Of a stretch of 64,000 bases of DNA, positions 55,441 to 64,000 are shown piece by piece. This DNA comes from Mercenaria mercenaria. Its lineage: Eukaryota; Mollusca; Bivalvia; Venerida; Veneridae. The position numbers and the translations under genes are program-made. The DNA lies in the NCBI RefSeq assembly GCF_021730395.1, contig NC_069365.1, positions 23,100,001 through 23,164,000 of the forward strand, in the 5' to 3' direction. Position 1 is the stretch's first letter; every line of letters begins with the position of its first letter. The notes beneath the pieces are model-generated. The model saw only the letters and a list, made by a program, of their open reading frames with translations, searched no databases and was not told the origin of the DNA.

Positions 55441-55991
55441 TTAATGCTTGAAACTTAAATGGCAGACACTAGAACATAGAAGAGTACATGCATCCCGAAT
55501 AATGTTGTACAAATAACCATTCCAATTAAGGCACCAGTCATTTTGACTGCGAAGGTAATATTTACTTGAGCAGCTTAAAGTGTCACATTTCTTAAATGAA
55601 GATATAAATGAAACTGTAACGCTTATAAACATTTTGTCTATAACATGATATAATATTTTGTGTACTTTTTACAAAAGGTAAAAAAGAACTGTCGCGGAAA
55701 ACGATAATAAACCAAAGACATATGACGGGCTAGAATATTCGATTGGTAATATATTGCTTAACTTAAAACTGGACAAAAATCATGATGAGTGTCAGCTGTT
55801 CAGTATTGTACAGTTTATGGAGTCACGAAAGGTTTTTAAGTAAAATACTATGTTAAGCCCTGAAACCTCGAGCATGCATAAAAAGTGTAGAGTAGCTAGC
55901 TCATGACACCAACTAACGTGATACAGCCAGCTATAGTACATGCAGTTCTTATATATATCTTTAAGACGTTATGTAACATTTATCTTTTCAG

Positions 55992-56883
55992 AGACTCTAA
56001 GTCATGTCCAAACTGTCGAAAGACAGTCCCTCGGTTACTTGAACATCTCAGAGCATATGCAGCTAACCGGACTCCCGAAGAGCATAACTTCATGAATATA
56101 AAGGAGACAGAAAGAATTAAAGTTGTTGGTATGCAGTCAGCTGACATTGATAACCTCAAAGAAGAATATCCAAACAGCTACCGGGATGTAGCCACGTGCT
56201 TATTACGAATGCAGATCCCTGTGTATGAGAAATCAAATCAAATGAACGGAATGCGAGCGAAGAACCCCGTTGTGAATCATTTAACACTTGATGATATCCA
56301 AAAAATCTGCAGAACACCTAGAAGAAAATCAGCCGAAAAGCGCCAGGATGTTAATTTACAAAATGTGGAATCGGAAAACGTCGTTGATTCATTGTCTCCA
56401 TCTAAAGATAAAGTGCCGATTAGTCCCGAACTCCAAACGTTATCAACTGAAGGTATGGGGTTTTCTGCTGACAAATCAAATCAAAAGAAAATTGAAAGTA
56501 AAACTAGACGCAGTCGGTTGGACGTTTCGGATGACAGTGTTCATAACCCACAAAGGAAACGTGTACAGCTTATATTTTCTGATGATGAAGATACGGAAAC
56601 TGTTGATCAGCATTCAGAAGACGAAGGCAGAACAAATAATGACAAAACAAGACACACAAGCACGAATATTCTGGATGTCTCAGATGACAATATTCGAACT
56701 CCACAACGAAAACGGGTACGAGCTATATTCTCAGATAACGAAAATACGGAAACTTTTGACCAACTTGACACACAACTGGACAAACCAAAAGATAAGCAGT
56801 CAGAACAGGAAGGTACAGAGGAAGAAGATAACGACACTATCAGACGCACAGACACCAGTGAAAAAAAGGAGCAACAAGGGTAA
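55992..56883 (+). CDS. Terminal exon of an unrecognised acidic nuclear-type protein
   Basis: Acceptor atcttttcag; phase 2. About 296 residues starting DSKSCPNCRKTVPRLLEHLR, a CxxC...H zinc-knuckle-like start whose family I do not recognise. A helical segment (DIDNLKEEYPNSYRDVATCLLRMQ) follows, then a long disordered, Lys/Asp/Glu-rich tail. Within the tail a 51-codon module is duplicated: LDVSDDSVHNPQRKRV then LIFSDDEDTETVDQ at 56518, and LDVSDDNIRTPQRKRV again at 56671; the RKR cores could be nuclear signals. Stop TAA at 56881 and AATAAA at 56929. Upstream exons are not visible in the preceding 8 kb. It may be a host gene or the 3' exon of a transposon gene; function unknown. Confidence 0.65.
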
Positions 56884-56928
56884 ACGACTCCAGGATATAA
56901 CCTCGGCATACAAGTACCTTGTTAAATC

Positions 56929-56934
56929 AATAAA
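56929..56934 (+). terminator. Poly(A) signal AATAAA
   Basis: Canonical hexamer 46 bases after the stop codon of the 55992-56883 exon, in a short T-rich context. Confidence 0.6.
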
Positions 56935-56975
56935 TATTCTTTTACAGTGAAGTGGTACCTTTAAGTAAGGTGAAG

Positions 56976-57046
56976 GTAGGTGAGAATTTCTTACTAGGAA
57001 TTCAAGCCTAAGTTAACTAACATCATTTGAATTCCTAGTAAGAAAT
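56976..57046. repeat. Hairpin: 20-bp inverted repeat
   Basis: 'atttcttactaggaattca' and its exact complement are separated by about 25 bases. It lies between the gene end and the LINE 3' end, so it could be a solo MITE pair or a preferred insertion site. Confidence 0.7.
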
Positions 57047-58230
57047 GCTCATGGTTTAAACATATTTTATTAGCGAGATAGTTTACAAAATACATATACA
57101 ATCAACAGAATTCACAAAAACGCTTAGGATAGGATCGAAAGCCTAAGGCTTATATAGATCTTTTCCTGTATGAAACAGTTACACATTCAGGGTAGTATAT
57201 GAAATTACTAATAGTCAATTTTTCATAAATGTCATGAAGTAATAACAATTATTATAACTGTGAAAAAAAGTGAAAATAATAAGTGTGAGACATGAAGACT
57301 TGACGAGAATGGGCAGATGGTTAATTTCAAGTATTATTCAAATAGTTTAGAAGCCTCAATGAACCTATAGACTAATTTAAATATTGTAGTGTTTGTATCA
57401 TCTGTTAGGTAGGAACTGCCATAGAGTAATAAATCAGTAGTAATATCAATATCCGAAGCAACTGAATTTACACCATCCAGTAGAATATTTCTTTCATCAA
57501 TGTAAAACGGACAAGAGAGAAAGTAATGAAAATTCGATTCCTCACTTCCGCATTGGCATTGCGGTGAATCCACAATATTCATGGCAAATAGATGCGCATT
57601 CAATGCGCTACATTCGGTACGCAAGCGGGTATGGAGAATTTGAAGTTTTCTTGGACCGAGAAAGAAGTAAGAGGGGACTTGTGGCGGCTTATTTATATTA
57701 CTTAGAAGGTTCTTGAATATATTCAAGGACGGGGCATTTCTTAATTCATCAGGTAAATGAGGCATTCTTATATTCAGACTTTACCGTAACGCATTCCGCA
57801 TCGAACCAACCGTCGTTGTCGTAAAAAGTACGCCTCGATTTGGAGCCGTTTTGTTTGAACTCATTCTTAAATAACGGTTCTGCCGTTTGAAGTATTACAC
57901 GAGAAAATGCATTAACCATAGAATCAATTTCTAAGGTTTCATTTAAAATTATATTATTAAATTCCTGTAGTCTACCGATAATATTACTTCTAAATTTTTC
58001 TTTATTGTCGGCATTCCACTTATAATAACTATGCGTGTCTGAAAACTGTGACCCTTCATTTTCGCGCCACGGCTCAAATCCATCGATACAAAACGATAAG
58101 GCGGCATGGTCGCTAAACATATTAAATGGTAATACCTGAAAAGAATTTATAGCATAAAAATCTGTCTCTTTCAACAAAAGGTAATCAATCACGCTACTTG
58201 AATTACGGTTAAAAAATGTATTAATACACT

Positions 58231-59253
58231 ATGAGTTCATCGGGCAAAAAGAAAATAAAAACGTAAAAAGGAAGCAGTAGTGGAGATGAATTTGTAAATC
58301 TAAGTAAAGTGTATATCGTCGGAGGCCCGTCACAGGATTCAAAATCGAAAGATCAAAACAAATCTGTAAGTGAAATCTTGAACGAAACTAACAGTATATT
58401 ATTCAATAGTTCAAATAACGTTTTTGAAGATATTAATTCGTCGGATTGTTCGTTGTCTAACCACAACATCACGCCTGAAGATAATATCAAGATGGCGTCT
58501 GCGCCCGGTTCATCAACTGCAACCTCGCCGGCGCATCACACTCCCTCGAACAGTGACATTATGAGCGTTCTTAAATGTCTGGAAGTAAAATTAGACAAGG
58601 TTGAATCTCGTCTACAAAAGCTTGATTTAGTAGAGAAGAAAGTTCTTTCTTTCGAAAAAGATCTTAAACTTTTGACTGTGCAAGTTCACGATAGCAACAA
58701 GGGATTTGACCAAAGAATGACTGATATTGACGAAAGAGTAAACAGGTTTGAGTTCATATCAGCTGAATACCAATCACGTATTGACGAGCTTGAAAGAGAA
58801 AATTTAAATTTGAAAGACAAAGTTACATACTTAGAGTCGCAAAGCATGCGAAACAATCTTGTATTTGGAGGTTTCCCTGAAGAATCTGGTGAAAATTTGG
58901 AAGATAAGTTTCGCAAGTTTTTAGTTAAAGATCTTAAACTAGCACAAAACATTGTAGACTCGATGAAGCTAGAGCGAATTCATCGGATGGGGGTTCCGAG
59001 TTCCGACGGATCCCAGCGGAAACGTAACTTCGTTGTGAAATTTACATTTTTCTCAGACAGAGAGCTTGTTCGCCGGCAAAAACATCTCTTAAAAGAAACG
59101 GGGTTTCTCCTTCATGAGCAATTCCCGCCGGAAATTGCTGCTCGACGCCGGAAATTGATGCCACAGCTAAAGGAAGCTATCAAGGACAACAAGAGAGCCT
59201 GGCTGGTATATGACACCCTGTACATCGAAGGTAAACCGGTAAAGTGTAACTAG
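58231..59253 (+). pseudogene. LINE ORF1 (coiled coil plus RNA-binding domain)
   Basis: Starts ATG (MSSSGKKKIK); one in-frame TAA at 58264, then open to the TAG at 59251. A Ser/Asn-rich start, a long coiled coil (VLKCLEVKLDKVESRLQKLD onward, ~58560-58850), then an RRM-type region (MRNNLVFGGFPEESGENLED ... MKLERIHRMG) and a basic C-terminal part. Such ORF1 proteins coat LINE RNA. Confidence 0.8.
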
Positions 59254-59267
59254 GACTGGTCGGAGAA

Positions 59268-59950
59268 TGGACCAAAAATCTTAGTTTGGAATTGTAACGG
59301 TTTAACTGACAGCAAATTATCTGACCAAGAATTTGTTTCTTTCATAACAAGCAATGACATTATTATTCTGGGTGAGTCATGGACAGATAAAAACTCTTCT
59401 ATTGATATTGATGGATTTACTACTTTTAATTTTTACAGGAAATTTAGGCATAAGAAAGCTAGGAGAAATAGCGGAGGAATTACAATATTTTTGAGAAATT
59501 CGCTAAAAAATGGTGTATCTGTTGTTAAAAATCACTTTGACACGATAATTTGGCTCAAGTTAAATGCTCAATTTTTTAACTTTGATAAAGATGTATACCT
59601 GTGTGTGGGTTGTACCTATGGTCGGACGAATCACCGGCTTCACATATTGTTGATGCAAATTTGTTCGATTTACTCATGCAAGATATTAACTATTTTGATA
59701 AAATTGGTTGTACTATGATAGCAGGTGACTGGAACTGTCGAGTGGGAATTAGGCCTGATTACATTCTTTGTGACTCAGTGATAAATTTTACTGATGATTT
59801 AAATTATACACCTGACCAGAACCTCCCCAGAACCTCACTCGACAGTACGTGCAATAACCGTGGAGTTAAATTATTAGAACTCTGTAAAGCCACGGGATTA
59901 CGAATCGCCAACGGCCGTTTAGGCCATGATTATAATATTGGTGCATATAT
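59268..59950 (+). pseudogene. LINE ORF2 fragment: endonuclease N-terminus
   Basis: KILVWNCNGLTDSKLSD, IIILGESWTD and NSGGITIFLRNSLK are endonuclease motifs; after a frameshift near 59600 come MIAGDWNCRVG and LELCKATGLRIANGRLG. It stops at the inversion breakpoint. Confidence 0.8.
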
Positions 59951-61006
59951 CCATTATTACATCCAAAATTTTCAAAAAAATGCTTTTAAAACACATATTT
60001 TGTCCATATTTTGCAGAGCAACGCAAAGTGCGTTCACTATCTAATCACGTGACCAGGTATCAAATTTATCTCTTTTAAAAAACGTTTTGACCGTGTTTTT
60101 TATATATAAAATCTAATCTTTTTCATTTCGCTGATTGTGGTTATTGATACATACACAGAATGAAAGGCAGCCTGTACAGTGTGATAACATAAGATAAGAT
60201 CGAATAATTAGTATAGTTGCAGTGGTGCAGACTTTATAATCAAACTAATTGCTAGCAATCATATGCCCTCAGTAAGAACCTAATTAACACCTTGGTGTGA
60301 GAAGGAAAGAAATTTTGTAGTATTTTTGCCTTTCCTGGGCTTGTTCCATGGACTGTATATGACAGAACATCTCTACTTTATGTATCAGTTGATGATTTTT
60401 ATTACAGACATATTTTGTGGGTAATTAGCATAGCCTGGGGTGTTTATCTTGTCTCCATCCGGTGTATTCGCAAATGTCCATAAAACATCACGCGTAAAAC
60501 ACTTACAGTCATTGTCAAAATCTTTCAGGGCGATAAATAATTTTACAACATTACGCTTCACAGCAAAAAGGGTGAAAGCTTTCAAAAGGGAATTGAAAGA
60601 AAAGGAATTGTTTTGTGTGATGTTTTATGTATATCCTTTACCACTAAAAAGTGGCATTTTTTATTTTTTGTATTTTTGGTCCATGCATTCAACGAAACTT
60701 ATAACTTCATCCAGCATATACATGGCAGAAAATAAACATTACATACGCAGGATGAACATGTAATTTTACTTATTGTTTAATATATAATTATTTATAACTC
60801 ATGGAACAATGTCGGCATCTAGCAAAGTCCATAAAATACAATTAATTACAGTAGCTTAAAGATGTGTTATATTCTGCTTCTATCTGACCAAGATGCGTTG
60901 CAGCCGAGTTTACCTATAGGTTTATCGATATTTTAGTGTAAAGGGAAACACCAATTACGGCACACAAGACAAAATATCAATACCGACAAGAGTTGCGGTT
61001 TGTGAT
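59951..61006. other. No feature recognised
   Basis: AT-rich DNA without convincing coding or repeat structure. Confidence 0.35.
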
Positions 61007-61619
61007 AACGTTTAATGTCGCAACGCCGCTAAATGTCGCAACCACCGTTATATGTCGCAAGGTTGACGTTAAATGTCGCAAAATCGTCTGCCGCTAAATG
61101 TCGCACCTTTAACGTTAAATGTCGCAAAAATTTGCCCACCGTTATATGTCGCAACTCCAACGCTAAATGTCGCACAGCAGAATAAGGTAAGTTAAGCAGT
61201 CTTTACAACTTAGAGATAAGTTTGGGTAATGCATGCTTGCATGCATCAGTATGCAATGTGTTGATTTTGGAAGGGCTGAAATGACCTTTCACTCTAATCT
61301 GCACGTTTGCTTTTCAGTGGTCCCGCACCATACATACGTTATATCTTCTATATATAAAGGTTTGAGCACTAACGTAGAAATCGCCACAGTACTAAATTTA
61401 TTTCAGGTATGAACTATGTAATTATATGGAGTCCTGTTTAGCTCATGAGATATTAAGCTCGCACTCCGTATTGTCGCGCGTTGTATCGCATGTCTTGAGT
61501 CGACCTGAATTTCGTTACACAACAGCCCGGGGGCCAGAAATTGTTGATGGAGGAGGGGGCACCAGTTAAAAACAAAAGCGTCACCGGCGACGTGCGGTAG
61601 GTATAGGGTTCCTCTATCC

Positions 61620-62000
61620 GTATTTGTGGGAGAGTTTTTTATGTACAGGTATGAAATGCTGGCCTATGGTGCATATTTTAGTCAATTTTTTGAGATACGT
61701 ACTAGAGGGGCACTCCCCTTATTTTAGGTGGTTAGGGTCTTTTCCCGTTTACAATACAGGTATGGAATGCTGGACTTTTATTGCATTTTTTGTTCAAAAT
61801 TTCGGTGCATGGGAGGGGTTATGGGAGGGAAAGTTTGAAAAACAGGTATAAAATGGTTGCCTCTGGTGCATTTTTGGTCTTAATTTTAAGGTACTGGAGG
61901 GGTACTCCTCTCATTTTAAGGGGTCAAGGGTTCTTCCCCCCTGGGGAATTTTGAAATATAAGTGTAAAATGTTCGCCTCTGGGGCGTTTTTGGTCTACAT
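61620..62000 (+). repeat. ~115-bp tandem inside the foldback element
   Basis: 'aggtatgaaatgctggcc...ggtgcat', 'ggggcactccccttatttta' and 'aggggtcaagggttcttccc' recur about every 115 bases, three to four diverged units. Confidence 0.65.
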
Positions 62001-62384
62001 TTTGAGAAAATATTATTTCCAAAATAGTCGGGTGCAACCTAGATGAGTATAAGTCACTACTTAGCCAACAAGGGTGGGGTTGGGGGTGGGGGATCGGCTC
62101 GGGCCGCGATCCGGGCCTGTTACACAACAGGATGTTTACACAACAGGATGTTTAACTACGCGACACCGTGCGAAGATTTTCTATTAATCAGCCATGGATT
62201 CTATTTCTTTGTTTGGAGGTTTACATTTAAAGTCATAAGGTAACTATTAAGCTTCAATGGCGGAGAAAGATCCTATGTGGCCCTCTGTACAACTTTTTAG
62301 GTAAAGCGGGAATTTTGATATTATTTTACTTTTAGTCTCTTAAAATTGTTTTGTTTAGTCTCATTCCCCTAATTAACCTACATT

Positions 62385-62460
62385 TCCGCCTACCCACACA
62401 TAACCCCCTCTCTCTCTCCCCACCCCCACCTACACACACACACACACATACACTCCAGAA
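62385..62460. repeat. CA/CT simple repeats
   Basis: ctctctctc and acacacacacac runs around 62408-62450. Confidence 0.8.
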
Positions 62461-63053
62461 ATGTAAATATTTATATTTTCTATTAATTGTCTTGGTGCTG
62501 TGTGTTTGTGTCTTAGATTTCTGTGTCGTTATTCACCCCGTTCCCAAACCATACCCAACCCCCACAAACATACAACATCATTACCAAATCGTATTTAGTT
62601 AGAAGAAACATCAGAATATTTCTGTCCTAAAACACTAGTAGTACTGGTCCTATTACAGAATAATAAATATTTTTCTTGCGTGACTGTTCAAGTAAAGTGT
62701 GGAACTCAGGTGAGCGATCTAGGACCAACAAGGTCCGCTTGTTGCTACACGTAACAACACTTATCATTAAGATAATTATTTGTATTACATAAACCTGTTA
62801 ATTTTTTTTCCCTCAAAAAAGTAAATATACTCAAGGAACTGATATTCAAAGTGTCAAATAGGAAGTGCGACATTTAGCGTTGATGTTGCGACATATAACG
62901 ATCTGCAAATTTTTGCGACATTTAACGTTAAATGTGCGACATTTAGCGGCAGACGATTCTGCGACATTTAAACGGTGGCTGCGACATTTAACGTCAACCT
63001 TGCGACATATAACGGTGGTTGCGACATTTAGCGGCGTTGCGACATTTAACGTT

Positions 63054-64000
63054 GCCACACGGTTCTCGTATATTTCACGATGAAAACTGTTGGAAAATTT
63101 ACATTAGTATCTCAATATCAGTAAGACAGCTATCTTTGAGCAATTATCTTGATCTTTCGAACTTTTCTGAATACTATCACAATAGCCTAAAGTTTTCTGG
63201 AAATAAAAAGCAAATGAACAAAAGCAGTACTAAGCAGTTAACGTGAGCAGTAACAATGAACAAGTACAAGTAGCAGCAGTACAAACAGCAGCAGTTGCAG
63301 TGAGCGGTCGCAGGAGTAGCAGCAATAGCAGGAAAAGCAACTGATATTTGTGTGAATTGCGTTATTTTTCCATACAGTTTAATTTATTTTATCAATCGTA
63401 ATATATAAATAACTTCATTTCTTAATAAACTATAAAGAGAATTTAGTTTGAGGTAAATAACGGACACAGATATTCTTATGTGTTATACTGAAATATTTTT
63501 TGAATGAAAATTCGCTGTGTAACGTATCTGTCGCTGATTTACAGCTATCTTTGCAAAATCAATGAAATGACGATCGAACAATTGTCGATAGTTAACTAAA
63601 ATATTTAATTTGTATACTCTGGTTATATTTAAAAACATCAAATGCGGGCACATTTTTACTGTCCAAGTTGCTCCTCTATCTGTAGAATGGACGAAAAATG
63701 CACTAAAACAAACCTCCGGCTATAAAAGATCCCAAGGGAGCATGCGTTTTCTTCAATCCGGTTCAGCTACGCCCCTGCCGGCTGGATGCACACTAAGGGA
63801 AATAACCTCACCACATATTCCAACTCCTACACAGTGATTTCGCTCTCATTGATGATCACTGATGCGTAGGAGTTTGTACACATACATAAACATTTTTTTT
63901 TAATTATTAATACAGGCAATGAACTGGATTAAACACGTAATTAGATATAATGTTTATAATAAGTTATTCATTTCACTTCAGACGATTTTCAAAAAATTGA
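63054..64000. other. No gene; imperfect CAG-rich patch
   Basis: 63240-63345 is rich in agcag/agtagc triplets (agtagcagcagtacaaacag and similar). The remainder shows no supported feature. Confidence 0.4.

Larger units (their letters stand above)
57058..59950 (-). mobile_element. LINE with inverted 5' half (twin-priming structure) and deleted RT
   Basis: The 3' half is on the minus strand: endonuclease end (SSSVIDYLLLKETDFYAINS, 58219-57770) joined by an internal deletion to the ORF2 C-terminus (LPDELRNAPSLNIFKNLL, zinc-knuckle CQCGSEESNFHYFLSC, 57765-57334), then a 3' UTR ending aataaaatatgttt. The 5' half is on the plus strand from ~58220: ORF1, then the endonuclease start up to NIGAY near 59950. 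The two endonuclease pieces abut in protein space (…NIGAY / …VIDYLL), as twin priming predicts. The whole RT is missing. Confidence 0.8.
61007..63053. mobile_element. Foldback-type element with TIRs made of TAAATGTCGC repeats
   Basis: The left arm (61007-61175) holds eight copies of a TGTCGCA-centred motif; the right arm (62865-63053) is its inverse with nine. Spacers also match (cgctaaatgtcgcaacc, ttatatgtcgcaaggttgac, aatcgtctgccg), so each arm is a homologous ~170-190 bp inverted repeat, not chance. The middle (1.69 kb) has no transposase. No clear target duplication was found. The motif clusters could be binding sites for a transposase supplied elsewhere. Superfamily unknown. Confidence 0.75.

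Noticed and set aside
61007-61175. Regularly spaced TGTCGCA repeats as a CRISPR-like array
   Set aside because: The repeat is only ~10 bp, spacers are themselves repeated and the block is mirrored at 62865-63053; the genome is eukaryotic.

Overview
This 64 kb window looks like nuclear DNA of a bivalve mollusc. It is AT-rich and gene-poor, has long introns, and is packed with repeats of kinds common in clams and oysters: a tRNA-derived SINE, tandem blocks built around 'ataactcaagaacgcttgg'-type units, MITEs that begin 'gtctcccaccac...gtgtgggagac', and many LINE relics. The organism call is an inference from these repeats and from the genes; no species can be named.

Two host loci are visible. 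The main one is a plus-strand gene for a DUR3-like urea transporter of the sodium:solute symporter family. Eight coding exons (27557-47896) join in phase with consensus GT/AG sites, and a candidate first exon at 2165-2179 (M-Q-T-N-K, donor gtaagt) also joins in phase. With it the product is 784 residues and nearly all other features up to 47.9 kb lie in its introns. The second locus is a terminal exon at 55992-56883 (poly(A) signal at 56929) for an unrecognised acidic protein with a CPNC zinc-knuckle-like start and a duplicated 51-residue basic/acidic module.

Layout: 0.2-1.2 kb, a SINE and tRNA-like modules. 3.9-7.06 kb, an old minus-strand LINE. 7.8-11.1 kb, a large 62-bp satellite interrupted by a small inverted-repeat element that carries a good hammerhead ribozyme. 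11.1-13.9 kb, two back-to-back TTAA-flanked elements. 16.1-17.0 kb, nested MITEs. 17.1-25.5 kb, a nearly whole 8.4-kb DNA transposon with long terminal inverted repeats, four 5' leader introns and a very long reading frame with an XPG/FEN1-like nuclease motif set and a C-terminal CXC cysteine domain (Academ-like, nuclease-bearing lineage); it has only two in-frame stops and one frameshift. 25.8-27.2 kb, another inverted-repeat element. 31.8-34.5 kb, a palindromic MITE and a 2.16-kb MULE-like element with a target duplication. 38-45 kb, LINE relics and minisatellites between transporter exons. 46.6-47.3 kb, a tandem array made of copies of the last exon's own splice acceptor and exon start. 49.7-51.2 kb, further tandem repeats. 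54.6-55.4 kb, palindromic minisatellite. 57.06-59.95 kb, a LINE whose 5' half is inverted as expected from twin priming. 61.0-63.05 kb, a foldback element whose ends are built from eight or nine copies of a TAAATGTCGC motif.

The strongest items for a second look are the XPG-nuclease transposon, the hammerhead element, the foldback element with motif-array termini, and the splice-acceptor-derived minisatellites in two introns of the transporter.
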